The notes under the pieces: model-generated
The model's input: only the letters and a program-made list of their open reading frames with translations
What the model was told of the DNA's origin: nothing
Database searches by the model: none
Part shown: positions 49,292-62,866 of the stretch, one piece after another
Position numbering within the stretch: the stretch's first letter is position 1
Layout: each line of letters opens with the position of its first letter
Origin: Acanthochromis polyacanthus
Lineage: Eukaryota; Chordata; Actinopteri; Pomacentridae
Length of the DNA: 64,000 bases
NCBI RefSeq assembly: GCF_021347895.1
Contig: NC_067134.1
Span: 25,506,347-25,570,346 of the forward strand
Direction of reading: 5' to 3'
Position numbers and translations under genes: made by a program

Positions 49292-52055
49292 CTGTCCAAA
49301 AAAAAATCATGTATGCACTTAGCATCACACTGCATGTAGAACAAAAACGTTTTACAAGGTTCGAGGACCGTTAATCTACTTAGGAATCGCATCATGACGA
49401 GTAAAAATGTGCTCACCTCTGTTTGCAAATGGGACGTTGAACTGGTGTCTCCCTCTTGAGAAAACCTGTGGAAGTAAAACCGGCATATTATTCATGCTTT
49501 ATATTGTTCAGGACGCCTTTGTTTTACCTTTATTTAGGGTGTGATGTGTCTGTAAATCTCACAAATTGTGAATTTGCGGGTAAATAACTGAAACATGCCA
49601 ACTCCTTTGGATATCCACCTGTATCAAAAAATCTGTCAGCGAAACAGATTAGATATTAATATTTCACTGCATGTACATAGTGTATATGTATATATATATA
49701 TTTTTTTTTAGATATTTGGGTTTTATGGGGTTAAGTGATGTTGCAGAAATTGTGTAAATATGTTAAGTTTGTTCTTGATTTGCTGCTTTAGACAAGAAAA
49801 CTGATTATTCTACAAGTTTTATTACAGAGAATGATCAACCAGTAACACTACTGGCCACAAATTAAACTGATATCCTTCATTATTATTGAATAGAAAAATA
49901 ACGGACCTAAATACACTTAAATACAATTAAATGTTTAAATATATTGAGTTTAAAGTTTAACAGGTCTTACGCGCAGAAATAATCAGCTGCATATTTCTCA
50001 TTAATCTCCATTTAAACAACCTGTAGAATGAAGCAGCTGCACGCAATTATTTAATGAAGTGAGGAAGAAGAGTCACGTGATGCGTTAATGTGAAGCAGAA
50101 AACCTGAGTTAACTAAGGAAGTTAAGCTTCACTCTGACTTTTGATTTTTCTTACACAAAGAAAAAACTTCATAGCAGCTCTCTGCTCTAGTTTAGAGAAA
50201 GCTGCTTATTCTCTGAGGGTGAACTGTGTGATGCGGATCAGGAACAGAAGAAAAACCTGGACTTTTAACAACACGTTTCAGGCAAGTGAGGAGCACTTAT
50301 TTCTTTGGTGTTTGATGCTTTGGGCTTTGTCAGTTTGCACACCTTTCACATGCACAGTAACGCAGGTATTAACAGACTGAAGGAAAAGGGGAAAAGCTCT
50401 GACCTCCTCGCTGGACTCTGAGCTGGAGCTGCTGCCATCACGGCCACACCTGAGAGAGATCACCTGGGCTGAGGCGGCGGACACTCGAACCCGGGAGGAG
50501 CAGGAGAAGGAGGGCTGAAACGAAGGTGGGTGAAGGTAGGAACATAATCACGGACTGTATGTAACCTCACAGTCGCCCACTGGTGGTTTTAAGGGGTTTC
50601 AGTCTGACTGAACATGACAGTGTGGTGTTGACATATCAATCACAAGGTAGCCACATGCTAAAGCTAACCCTGCATGTTGATTGTTTTACTTTAAAGTGGA
50701 CGATTGTTTACAAACTGAGCATCATGCTGTGTTGAAGGAGAAAACAGAACAACAAAATCAAGACAAAAATCAGACACAAAGTGACAAAAGAACAAAGAGC
50801 AATCTAGTATTTTACTTTATGATCAAAAGAACTTGTCATAGTTTAGAAATTATCGTACATTTAAAGTTTAACAAATTTGCAGTCAGTGTCTTCTCTGTAA
50901 TTTTTACACTTTGAGGGCCGGATTGGACCCTCTGGGGAGCTGGTTTTGGACCGCATGTTTGACACCCCTGGTCTGTGGTTTTAGTATGATGTCCTGAGGC
51001 GTGTGTGTTACAGTTCAGTGGTTCTGTATCGAACCGGTTTGAGCAACACATTCTGTCCCAGGACATTCATGCCAATGTAAACACAGACGGTCAACAAGTC
51101 CAGCCCAGATCTGACGTTAGATTTTCACTGTTTAAAGACTGCAAGCCGAGATAAGCAGTTTCTTATATGATTTTTGGTGCTTTTTAGATTTTTTTTGTAC
51201 ATTTCACTGCAGTTCTGTGGCTTAAGGCAAACCGTAATAACATTTTGATTTGGACGACTTCAAAAGTCTCACCACAAAGAACCCAGGCCTGAAAGCACAA
51301 GTCTGAGGGTCGCTTCTGGACGTCTTTGGGCATTCTGTCTCTTTAATGACAAACGTCATCAGCAGGTCATTGGTGCTCTGATCCATAGGAACAACCTGGT
51401 GGACACGTGATATTTAGCATGAATCCACGACAAAGACATAACCATTCTATATTTATTTATACATTACCGTTGTAAAGTTTGGGGTCACCCAGGCAACGTC
51501 ATGTTTTCATTAAAACTCACACTTCTAATTATGTGCTAACATAACTGCTCAAGGGTTTTCTAGTCATCAATGAGCCTTTCAACACCATTAGCTAACACAA
51601 TGTAGCATTAGAACACAGGAGTGATGGTTGCTGGAAATGTTCCTCTGTACCCCTATGGAGATATTCCATGAAACATTTCCAGCTAGAACAGTCGGTTACC
51701 ACATTAACAATCTCTAGACTGGATTTCTGATTCCTACATGACCCCAAACGTTTAAACAGTAGCGTATTAAAACTGAAAAATGTCCACATTCACCCTGTTG
51801 ACGTAGGCTTGAGTCACTCGGTACAGAAACCTGGTGGCATAAACAGAGTTGAGCTGAGCCAGAGCCGCTCCCAAACCCCTGTCTGCCATCGACTCCAGCT
51901 CAGAGTTGTACACTGGGATGCCTATGTGGAAAAAATTAAAATAGTCAGAAAAGTTCCTGTTTTTTTCTCGCTCTGAAGCGATCGACTCCACAAAGAACCT
52001 CACCTGTGCATGATAGAAACTGCAGCAGGACCAAGAGGAGCACCTTTGACTTCAT
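49194..52055 (-). CDS. spp2: spp2, secreted phosphoprotein 24, six exons
   Basis: SPP24 is a secreted, cystatin-fold phosphoprotein made in liver and found in bone matrix and plasma with fetuin; it can bind BMP/TGF-beta family factors. The minus-strand exons are 52055-52004, 51921-51794, 51395-51273, 50514-50404, 49465-49417 and 49291-49194, all GT/AG with matching phases, for 186 residues (human about 211). A signal peptide (MKSKVLLLVLLQFLSC) precedes mature IPVYNSELES. The cystatin-like core has NSVYATRFLYRV and four cysteines (IKETEC, QTC, FSC, LRC) in the disulfide pattern of the family. A serine-rich acidic stretch, SSSSSESSEE, is the probable phosphorylation site. The C-terminal part is shorter and less conserved. 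Family identity rests on recalled fish and human SPP24 sequences. Confidence 0.94.
49417..49465 (-). CDS. spp2: spp2 exon 5
   Basis: VFSRGRHQFNVPFANR plus one base. Acceptor cttccacag, donor gtgagc. Confidence 0.85.
50404..50514 (-). CDS. spp2: spp2 exon 4
   Basis: PSFSCSSRVRVSAASAQVIS and LRCGRDG followed by SSSSSESSEE. Cysteines three and four of the family lie here. Acceptor cgtttcag, donor gtcaga. Confidence 0.94.
50740..50970 (+). mobile_element. 3' fragment of hAT-like family in spp2 intron 3
   Basis: The A-rich units, the tail caatctagtattttactt, and the terminus gtttgacacccctg match the 36.7-kb element; the 5' half is missing. Confidence 0.75.
51273..51395 (-). CDS. spp2: spp2 exon 3
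   Basis: VVPMDQSTNDLLMTFVIKET and ECPKTSRSDPQTCAFRPGFF, with two conserved cysteines. Forty-one codons, phase 0, acceptor ccaccag, donor gtgaga. Confidence 0.92.
51462..51764. mobile_element. Tc1/mariner-type MITE in spp2 intron 2
   Basis: Reverse-orientation relative of the 3337-3660 element, with TA on both sides and ends cattaccgttgtaaagtttg and accccaaacgtttaaacagt. It ends 29 bp before the donor side of exon 2. Confidence 0.75.
51794..51921 (-). CDS. spp2: spp2 exon 2
   Basis: IPVYNSELESMADRGLGAAL through RVTQAYVNR, the first helix and strand of the cystatin-like fold. Donor gtgaat. Confidence 0.93.
52004..52055 (-). CDS. spp2: spp2 exon 1 (signal peptide)
   Basis: ATG at 52055, 17 codons plus one base, donor gtgagg. 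A TATA-like word (ataaaaaag, plus 52107-52115) sits about 55 bp upstream of the ATG, which suits a short 5' UTR. Confidence 0.93.
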
Positions 52056-52106
52056 CTTAACTGGTGATAAAAGCAGAAAAAGTGCTTCAGTCCTTCGTTT
52101 TCCTCC

Positions 52107-52115
52107 CTTTTTTAT
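52107..52115 (-). promoter_or_regulatory. spp2: TATA-like box of spp2
   Basis: ataaaaaag on the minus strand, about 55 bp upstream of the spp2 ATG. This fits a start of transcription some 30 bp downstream. Confidence 0.45.
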
Positions 52116-52262
52116 GTTCTGAAAAATCTGTGTACCGCCTCTTACCCTTAATAACCCCTCAAAAAAAAAAAAGGTCCATGTAATCAGTCTTAACCTTTGT
52201 TCAGCACTATCGATCCGTGGCTGATGGACCGAATAGAATGATAAGAATCTGGATGAGATTTA

Positions 52263-53896
<1,634 letters not shown>

Positions 53897-53974
53897 TATG
53901 TCCGCTCTGAGCTCTACAGCTAAATTCTGCAATAAACCATTATTGTTGATCAATTAGTCGGTCATCAGTGAGCT

Positions 53975-54575
53975 CGAGGTGTCAAACATGAGGCCCGCGG
54001 GCCTAAACCGGCCCTCCAGAGGGTCCAATCCGGCCCTCAAAGTGTAAAAATTACAGAGAAGACATGAACTGCAGATTGTAAATTTGTAAAACTTTAAATT
54101 TAAAATAATTTCTAGACCATGACAAGTTGTTTTGATCATACAGTAAAATATTAGATTGTTCTTTGTTGTTCTGTGTCTCATTTTTGTTGTTTTTTTTGTC
54201 TGACTTTTATCATCTGTCTCGTGTTTTTGTCGTCTTGTTTCCTTTCTGTCTCGCTTGCATTATTTTTTTTTATCTTGTGTCCATTTTCTGTTGCTTTGTA
54301 ACTTTTTTTGGTTTAATTTTTAAATTTTTTTGCCTCTTTTTGTGTTTTGTTTCCTTTTTGTCTCATGTTTGTCGTTTTGTTTCCTTTTTGTCTCATTTTT
54401 GTCATTTTGTATTTTACTTTTTTGTGTGTGTTCTTGCTTGTGTTGTCATTTTTTGTTTCTCGCTTTTGTAATTTTTGGTCTTGTGTTTTTTGTTTGTCTT
54501 GGTTTGTCTTTTTTTTTTGCCTAATTTTTTGTCGTTTTCTGTCTTGTTTTTGTCATTTTGCGATTGATTTGTCAC
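53975..54575 (-). mobile_element. hAT-like family copy, inverted, right part uncertain
   Basis: Starts cgaggtgtcaaacatgaggc and reads as the reverse complement of the family's right end, then a T-rich array (the complement of the A-rich minisatellite). The other terminus was not recognised. Confidence 0.65.
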
Positions 54576-54868
54576 CCAAAAATTTTCAAATTTAAGAAGC
54601 AGGAATCGGAGAAAAACAATAGTCAGACCCATTAATTGGCTGTCAAATAATAATTTGTGCGTCTAAACGGCTGCATTTTGACGGTTAAACCTGTTCTAGG
54701 AAGGACTAAAATGTGAGGAGAGGAATCGAGGATTATAAAAATGAGTGTCTTTGTACAGATTCCTGGTCTCCATCTGTAATTACAGTGTTTTTCCATCACT
54801 GAAGTCCAAATTAAATGCAGCTCAGACAATAATTCTGCGTCTTTTTCCTTTAACCCAGTGCATTACAG

Positions 54869-54874
54869 TTTATT
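54869..54874 (-). terminator. alg11: alg11 polyadenylation signal candidate
   Basis: AATAAA on the minus strand, about 500 bp after the alg11 stop codon. Confidence 0.4.
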
Positions 54875-55369
54875 TACAAGCACACAAATTGATTCTTCTT
54901 TCTTCTAAACAATTACATAAATGCAAAAAACCCCTTCCACTTACTGTATCTTATCAAAAATACTTCACATTTTGGGCATAAAGAGAGAATTCTAGCTCTT
55001 GTAAACAATAAATATGTTTAGTATCTTTTGTATTTACAGTAGTTTACTGCACATTTTTCAATTAAAGATCATTTGTTCCCGATATAGTCCACACTGTTTG
55101 AACAAAACTACCAACAGAGGAGGAATGTGTTCTAAAAAATAACTCCAAACACAGAACTACAGCTGCATTCACTCACATTTTACTCCATTTGATCTGATTT
55201 TGAATTGTATTCTGCGTCTTTTCTGCTTTTAGGACAAATCCTGGTACGACCGTGTGAGTATGATCACATTCTGTCGCAGTCCTGAAGGGTAAATGCAGCT
55301 GTAAGTGCGTCAAAGCAAAGTCTCAGATATCAACACAACATTCACAAACGCGCTTAAAGAGCCTCCTCC

Positions 55370-55650
55370 TCATTCCAGTGTTCCCATCAGAGGCTCCATG
55401 GCTGCCAGGAAGCACACTTCAAACTCCTGATCTGAGAATCGAGCCACAGACTGACGAGCGTTTCGTCTGATCTGCAGGCGGCTTGCGGGCGGCAGAGAAA
55501 GGATCCTTTCTATCGCCTCTGCGTAGCTGTCCTCATCGTAAGCCAGGAAGCCGGTCTGACCGCCTTCATAAGGGACAACGATGTCCAGTTTGGGACCGCC
55601 GGACTTGTGGGCGAGGATGACCTTTCCTGCTGCCATGCACTCCACAACAC
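55370..55650 (-). CDS. alg11: alg11 exon 5 (stop)
   Basis: [20 protein letters not shown] through [23 protein letters not shown] at 55370-55372. Contains the sugar-nucleotide-binding half of the EX7E motif. Confidence 0.98.
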
Positions 55651-58600
55651 CTGGGAGGGGAAAGAAGAGAAGATGGAACGTTTTAACCCGGTAAAACCCA
55701 CCGTTGAAGAAATACGTCAATTTTATTTTTTTAAATAATATTTTCAATTATGTATATATATATATATATATATATATGTATTTATTTTTATTGCTATTTT
55801 TTTCTATGATTGTTTCTCTTTTTTATTTGGGTTTATATATTATTATTTATATTTTTTATTTTTCTGCTAATTTTCTTCTATATTTGGATTTTATATTATT
55901 AGTTTTTTGCTCATTTTCTTCTATATTTGGGTTTATATATTATTATTATTATTATTAGTTTTACTTTTTTGGTAATTTTTTTTCTATATTTGGGTTTATA
56001 TATTTTTTAATTTATTTTTGTTAAATTTTTTCTCTGTATATTTTGCTCATTTTCTTTGATATTTGGGTTTATATGTTGTTTATATTTTTTGCTAATTTTC
56101 TTCTATATTTAGATTTATATATTATCATTATTGTTATTGTTTTTTTTAATTTTTTTCCCATATGTGTGTTTCCATATATCATTTTTTCTTTATTTTTGGA
56201 TTTTCTTTATTTTTGCTCATTTTCTTTATTTGGGTTTATTTATAATTATTATTTATATTTTAGTTTATTTTTTTTGCTCATTTTCTTCTATATTTAGGTT
56301 TATATATTATCATTATTCTTATTGGTTTTATTTTTTTCATATTTTTTTCCATATGTATGTTTACATATATCATTTTTTTGTTTAGTTATTTTTGGATTTT
56401 ATTTATTTTTGCTCATTTTCTTTATTTGGGTTTATTTATTATTACGGCTATTTGTATTTTTGAGTTTTTTTTGCTCATTTTCTTCAATATTTGAGTTTCT
56501 ATAAATTATTAGTTTTATTTCTTGGTAATGTTTTTCTATATTTTTGTTTACATATATCATTTTTTGTTTATTTCTGCTAATTTTTTTCTGTATTTGGATT
56601 TATATAAATGACATTTTGCAGTTATTTTTTTCTATATTTGGCTCTTAAAGGGGTAAAGAAGTCAAATTTGAATAGGTAAACATCGGTTACCTATTCCAAA
56701 GTGTTCGTTCCACATGGTGTGCAGTCCTATCGTCGCTTCTCCCATCTCCCTCTTGAGCTCCTCAAACGGTACGTTCAGCTTAAACTCCACCCTGTCGGCT
56801 ACGCCCAGCTCCTGGCACAAACCCCTCAGCATCAGCACCCTGTCCTCGTCTTCCTGGTTCCTGCATCCACCGATCAGAACCAGCTTCAGCGCCTGTCTGC
56901 CTGCCGCTCCGTCCCTCCTCCTGTCCAGAACCTTCTTGAAGGCTCGGATCTGCAGCCGGTGGTCCTTCTCCGGCCTGAACTGCCCGATGGAAACGATGGA
57001 GTGGCACTTTTTGTCCCCGTCCTCCTCCAGCGGGATGTCCAGGAAGGCGCTGACGTCGCAGGGCGGGTAGATGACGCTGGTGCGGTTGGGAGAGCGCCAC
57101 AGCGACAGGATGTGATCGAGGGTCCAGGAGGAGTTGACCATGATGAGGTCGCTGCAGGAGCCGGCCATGCCGTAGAGCAGGGCAAAGAGGCAGTAGTAGA
57201 CCACCTTAAAGGCACTCAGGAACAGACTGTTGGTGACGTAGTCCGGGTTGTTGAACCTGAGACATGAACAGCAACAGTTTAGTGCAGGAATGCCAAACTC
57301 ATTACAGTTCAGGTTCCACATTCAGCCCAGTTTGACGTCAAGTGACCAGAAAAATCACAGCGAAAAACCTTACACAACACGTTACACAAATGAGACCAAA
57401 TATGACACAAAGCAACAAAAAAGTAGACCACACAAGCCAGACAAAAAACACAAAATGATAAATGACGCACAAAACAACGAATAAAGCAAAACACAAAATG
57501 ACAAAAATGTGACAAAAAACACAAGCGAGACAAAAAGGAAACCCAAAAACATGAGAAATGACAAAAGTATGACAAAAAAAAGACAACAAAACAACAAAAA
57601 CAAGACCAAATATGACAAAAATTGAACACAAAATGACAGAACAATCTACAGCCATGGCCATAAGTTTGGACACAGCATGACTTCCTATGTCTGTTTTGAT
57701 GTCTATTACAGAACATGACTAATATTTTTTGGCAGCACCAGTTTAATTAGTCTACAAATCAACAAGGGATATAATATCAATAAATTCCAACAATTGGAAC
57801 AACTTTGTTCCCAAAACATAATATTAGAAGAAAATAACAAAAAAATGCAGTACTTTCACAACCGGATTTGGTAAGAATAACAAAATGACCCCAAACTCTT
57901 TTGATGTTTTTTTAAATATGAAACTTAATATAGTTCTCAGGAGTTGTGTAGTGTATTGTAAGTGACAATTTTGTGGTATTTTCTAAGATTCACAAGTGTC
58001 ATGGTACTTGTGTCCAAACTTATGGCCATGGCTGTAGTATTTTACTTTATGATCATGGTCTGGAAATGACTTTACATTTGTAGTTTTACATATTTACAAT
58101 TTGCAGTTAATGTCTTCTCTCTGACACGTTACAAAGTCGTCCCCATGGGCTGGATTGGACTCTGTTTTGGACCGTTGGCTGCATGTCTGCCACCCCTGGT
58201 TTCGAGAAATAATTGACCAGCCACATTTAAATTCTGACATAGCCTGACAGTGATTACCTGGGGTTCCTCTCTCTCACCACTGACAGCATGTCGGTGCTGA
58301 TGGTGGGGTAGTGGACGTAGCTCCCCACGCTGCAGCCTCCCAGGTAGCGGAACAGGGGCAGAGTGAAGGCGTAACCCATGGAGTCGATGTAAAGGTCCGG
58401 GACGAACTCCGTCAGCGCCTCCCATCCCAGGAAGATGGAGCCCACGCTCTGCCCCAGCAGGGTGAAGTGAGGAAACAGGCCGGGCTCCACGAGCAGCCGG
58501 TGCCTCAGGAAAACAAACTGGACCGGCCGGGGGAGGACGATGTTGAAACGACGCCGAGCTCCCTCCAGGATCTGGTGGCCGGTGACACCCAGGTCCCCCG

Positions 58601-60179
58601 TGTACACAACGAAGTTGATGTCTGGATACCTGTGGAAATGGAAGGTTGATGAAAGCAGAAGACACTTAACCCTTTAAAGGGCACTCGTTGAAATACTTAG
58701 AATAAAATTTAAACCCTCAAGTGTTATTAGAGGACATAAAAAGACCTTTACTTTTATGACATTTTTATGTTGAAATTCAAGGTCAATAAAGTTACCATAT
58801 ATGGTTCTTTGTTTGTTACTGGTAAAAAAAAAAAAAATTCCAAGAAATGTATTACTCTGTTCTAAATCATTTTTACCTGGTCTGTAGCGCCCTGATGGCA
58901 CACCAGAGCACCCTTTCTCCCCCACCGCCGGCGTTGCAGTAAGGATGAAAGAAGGCCACGGACAGACGGCCGTCCCTCACCCGCCGAGCGTTCCTGTTGC
59001 TCTGCAGCCAGAAACGCACTGCCAGCACCAGCAGAACCAGGACGGCGATCAGCAGCAAGCAGAGAAACACGAGCGGCAGGAGCAGCTTCCACAACAACCT
59101 GAAACACAGAGATACAACATGGCGAACGGTACAGTAAACTTGATTTATATCGCATAAGACCTTTTTCTTTTATCTTGTGAATGTGTCTATCTAGTGCTTT
59201 TATAGGCTAGAAGTCAAATCAGGAGTTAAATAATCAATATACTGATGACAGTGAAAATTTAAATACAAGTTTTAGGAAAACAATCCTGTCAGTTTTCAGT
59301 TTCTGTGACATTATTCTTCACCGGAATCGTTTTCTAGTTTGAGTGATAAATTGCACAAATACTACAGCTTTCTATTGTGTTGCACTGAGAATTTTTACAG
59401 TGTTTTAGAAGAGCTTGTGTGAACTCCAGCTTCAGAAAATAGCGGGGAATGAATGGAAAGAAGACAGGCACTTTATTCATCTGTGTGATCTACAGGAAAT
59501 GGAAGTGTACAGCTGCATCCAAGACATTTTTATGAATTTAATGGATTATCTTATGGGGAGAACATTGTAAATATATAACTTTTATACATTTTAGGAGTGT
59601 AATCGGTATCCAGAAAAGGACTTTTTAAAAACAGAGAATATCTTTTGCAGGAAAAGGTACGGTATATGCACTGAAGGACTGTTCCAGAGTCTGAATTTGA
59701 GTTTAAATTTGGAAATACCGCCTATTTGTTTTACAAGAGGCTATATGCAAATTGAGAGAAAATTTAAAGCATAATATACACGTAATAATGCATATGAAAT
59801 CTCAATAAACTGGTAAAAACAAGCTAGTAAACACTATAGAGGTGCGCGCCTTACAGCATGTTTAGCTAACTGTTAAAGGCGTGGTTTCCATAGCAACGTC
59901 ATAAAAAAGCCGAAAACAGCCGTTATATTTTTTTGGACAAATTACAATTAACAAATTAGCTTATTTTTAGCTTATTTTTTGAGCTAAATGACATTAAATA
60001 TCGCCTCCGCAACTCCTAGTTCGTAGCTGCTACCGCCAGGAGTCAACAAGGAAGTGGAACAAGCTAGTTCCGCTTCAACAACGGAGAATTTAACATTTCC
60101 TCGATCATTTTAAACACTTAGTTTGACCTTACCTTGTTATTTCACACAAACAGAGGACCAGCTGATCGTGGCCTGACAT
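55370..60179 (-). CDS. alg11: alg11, GDP-Man:Man3GlcNAc2-PP-dolichol alpha-1,2-mannosyltransferase, five exons
   Basis: ALG11 adds the fourth and fifth mannose to the dolichol-linked N-glycan precursor on the cytosolic face of the ER, using GDP-mannose. Minus-strand exons are 60179-60133, 59098-58877, 58629-58258, 57256-56691 and 55650-55370. All have GT/AG borders and consistent phases and give 495 residues (human 492). The N-terminus carries a hydrophobic anchor (residues about 17-45, [16 protein letters not shown]) followed by [20 protein letters not shown], the conserved glycine-rich start of the GT-B fold. Further conserved blocks are [64 protein letters not shown] and the GT4 EX7E motif EHFGIGVVE (E398, E406). 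All expected motifs are present, so the protein should be functional. Neighbouring genes are unrelated in function. Confidence 0.98.
55735..56640. repeat. AT-rich minisatellite in alg11 intron 4
   Basis: Degenerate units of some 45-60 bp with gctcattttcttctatattt and gggtttatatattatt. It includes a TA microsatellite at 55753-55777. Plus-strand frames of 60-84 codons here are low-complexity Phe/Tyr/Ile artefacts. Confidence 0.85.
56691..57256 (-). CDS. alg11: alg11 exon 4
   Basis: [20 protein letters not shown] through [15 protein letters not shown], including [18 protein letters not shown]. Donor gtaacc splits the glycine of the EX7E motif. Confidence 0.98.
57285..58198 (+). mobile_element. 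hAT-like family copy in alg11 intron 3, with nested MITE
   Basis: Starts caggaatgccaaactcatta and ends ctgccacccctg; flanks gtttagtg and gtttcgag match at 6 of 8 bases. The interior is the usual A-rich array, interrupted by a 386-bp TA-flanked MITE. Confidence 0.78.
57649..58034. mobile_element. Tc1-type MITE nested in a hAT-like element
   Basis: Inverted ends cagccatggccataagtttg and caaacttatggccatggctg, TA at 57647-57648 and 58035-58036. Other copies of the host element read caatctagtatttt across the empty site, so the insertion point is exact. No coding capacity. Confidence 0.85.
58258..58629 (-). CDS. alg11: alg11 exon 3
   Basis: [20 protein letters not shown] through [20 protein letters not shown]. 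Acceptor tttccacag, donor gtaatc. Confidence 0.98.
58877..59098 (-). CDS. alg11: alg11 exon 2
   Basis: Membrane anchor and [20 protein letters not shown]. Acceptor tgtgtttcag, donor gtaaaa. Confidence 0.97.
59884..59897. promoter_or_regulatory. X-box-like motif in alg11 intron 1
   Basis: gtttccatagcaac fits the RFX X-box form GTTNCCATRGYAAC. It lies about 280 bp inside the gene from the start codon. Confidence 0.4.
60133..60179 (-). CDS. alg11: alg11 exon 1
   Basis: [15 protein letters not shown] plus two bases, donor gtaagg. This first exon differs from human, but phase and hydrophobic continuation in exon 2 support it. Confidence 0.85.
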
Positions 60180-62866
60180 TTTGACAACAGCAATTCAACA
60201 ACACACCACAACAGTCTCTTTCTTCCCGTGTCTTTTATCCAACAAGGTTCGTTTCCATTCATGTGTCGCCACCTACAGAGCGGGAGGTATCACTGCATCC
60301 ACTTTTCTGACTTCAATTACTGAAAAGTGCATTTAATGTGCTCAAATTATATGTTTTTAATGATATTCAGTTTAACCAAATTGCTTAGAATACAGCTGTA
60401 GCAATAAAATGCCCTCTTTGGTTGCACTTGATGAGGATCGATGGCCTGGTTCTTTCCAAAAAAGTAAAGTTTAACTTCTAAATAAACAACAGTTCCGATC
60501 AATAATGCCTCCCTGCCCCCAACAGTCTCAGCAAACCTCTGTTAGGTCCAGTCCGGATCCTGACACCATCATGGCGACTCTTTTGATTTTCTTTGTTTTT
60601 ATGAATTTGGACGTACTTCTGAGGATGGGACACTGCACAGAGACACGGCAAGTTGCTTTGGTGGGAATCAATTGGTTTGATTGCTGGTTGATTATCTGGA
60701 TAAAGGACGGTAACGGTTTTGCACAGAGGAATGGTATTATGGCACAGTTACGCAATCGCTTATTGTGACACATACAGTTAAGGCCCAGATTATTCATACC
60801 AATGCCAGAATTTGATGTGTAAGTTCAATTTTATTCGTTTTAATAGGTTTCATCTGGATGGAAATGGTGTAAACAAGTGAAAAAAGATATTTTAAGTCGT
60901 GTGTTTTTTATGTTTGTATTAAAAATGCCATGTCCAAAATTATTCATATTGTTTGTCAGTAATCAACAGCAAAGACTCTATTTGCCACCATGTCCATCAA
61001 ACAGTTCTCAAACTAGTTCTCCACATGTCCCTAGTGGGATTTTGTTCAGCTTCTGTTTTGCAACACTCTCCAAGTCTTTGAAGTTGTAATCCTTTCTTGC
61101 CATCCATAGATCCTAGAAAGGATTCATGTCTAGACTCTTGACTGGGACACTCCAGCGTATTGTTTTCTGTGAACTCTTTTGCTCTATGTTGTAGGTCATT
61201 GTTGTTTGAACGTCCACTGCTGCAGACTGCCTGATGTTTTCCTTCCAGAACCTTAATGTGATCCTCTTTTTTATGATGCTGTTTACTTTGACAAAGTTGC
61301 CTGGTACATTTTCCAGAACAACCAACCTCAAAGCATTCCATTCCCACCCTCATGCCTAGATGCGAGGATGGAGGTCTTTGAGTTGAGTGTTTGTCCAAAT
61401 GAAAGCCACATCCCTGTGTTCAAACAACCATTTTCATCACATCTGATCACAGGACTGATGGTCCAACTTTCTCCTTTGTCCAAGTTAGCTTTTGTACACC
61501 TGCCTTAGACGGTAGCCATGTAGACCATCACGTCAGGTAGATGGATACATACGTAGATGGACATTGAGAGGTAGATCAATCGATCAAGACGTTCCTTGGG
61601 TTTTTCTTGGATTCTCACATGATCATTCTTGCCAGTTTAGGGTTCACTTCTGCCTTCTTTCTCTAACATTTTAGATGTTTCACAGTGTGAAAGTCCTCCT
61701 ACTTTTTGATTATGCTTTGCACTATCTGTACTTCATAGCATTTCCTCGTCTTGGGAGCAGTCACAAAGTCTTTACTGAACTTTAAGATTTTAGCTGACTT
61801 GATTGACTTGTAACTGACAAGTCAGTTCAGTTCATAGTGTATTAAACTGCTTGGGAAGAAATTTTTACTTTATTTTTGCTACTTTTCCATAGCAAGCAAA
61901 CAAACAGAACAACACAGACAGAATAATACCATCTCAATATGGTATGGTAAAAGCCAAGCCAGGGCTCTAGGTGTCAAGATCGTCAGTATAAAACGTTGAT
62001 CCTCCACGTCTTTCCTGAGTCTTCCATGTATTTACGGGTTAAAGTTTGTTTGACGTCTGTTCCTTCCAAGATATGTAGCCTTGCATTCTCATATAGTGCG
62101 AAAAGAACAACTAACAGCTCCATTTTTCCCATTGCCTTTCACATTTTTGGGTCGCATAGAGTGCATGTTTTCTGAATTATTTCTATCCATTCTGTGACTT
62201 TTTGGATATCTTTAGTCAGACATTTTTTTGTTATTGCTTTCTATACTCCCTGCTAGTGGTATTTGTGGTAAATATTGATCACATTTTGTCAATAAAGAAG
62301 ACAAATTTCCTAAGTTCCGCAGTACAGCTAAGCATATTATTGATCTAATCTGTCATTACATCTGTCCAGTACTGAGAAATGCTCCGTCATTTTGGGTGTC
62401 ATAAAAAACATTCCATTGTTCTTGCGTGTTAATTCCCTCCACAAGACTTTAAACCAGTCAACTTCAGTTAAATCTATATGAGCTTCTTTTTCCCATCTTG
62501 ACATCATGACCATTTTTACAGGATACAGAAGCCGCCATGGGGTATAAATAATTTTGTATATAACAATTGTAGTATTTTTTTTTTTTTTTTTTTTTAGAAA
62601 CGAACTAAACTAACTAAAAAAATATTGAGAATGTACCATTATCATCTCTAACACAGTGGCCTCCCATCTTTTGTCACTTCTTCATGTCATTTCCAGTCAT
62701 AAGAAACCTATCGCTCGAATAAAAAAATCCCCATAATCATACAAATAATTTGAGGCCTAACTGTGCACACATAGGTGAAAATAGCAGTTCAGTTCATTTA
62801 GTGCATTCTGGCAATAATACATTTTGGCTCACTGACCTTCAAATGTGTGTTTTTCTTTTTATTCAG
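60180..62866. other. alg11 upstream region and presumed 5' part of cpb2 locus
   Basis: Holds the divergent space between alg11 (-) and cpb2 (+). A TATA word occurs at about 61986 (gtataaaac) and another at about 62541 (ggtataaata). A signal-peptide exon for cpb2 with the required phase was not found. A frame at 60571 (MATLLIFFVFMNLDVLL) looks signal-like, but no good donor leaves it in the needed phase. Confidence 0.4.
60790..61700 (-). mobile_element. degenerate Tc1-like transposon relic
   Basis: The left edge attattcatacc resembles terminal sequences of another fish Tc1 group. Minus-strand frames read fragments reminiscent of the transposase catalytic region, such as SLDMNPF where SPDLNPIE is usual, but with many stops and shifts. 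Limits are approximate. Confidence 0.45.

Noticed and set aside
55704..56504. Several 60-84 codon Phe/Tyr-rich frames
   Set aside because: Low-complexity translation of the AT-rich minisatellite in alg11 intron 4.
60505..60768. 87-codon frame with a signal-like start (MATLLIFFVF) as cpb2 exon 1
   Set aside because: No donor in good context gives the two-base phase needed to join cpb2 exon 2; kept only as a remark.
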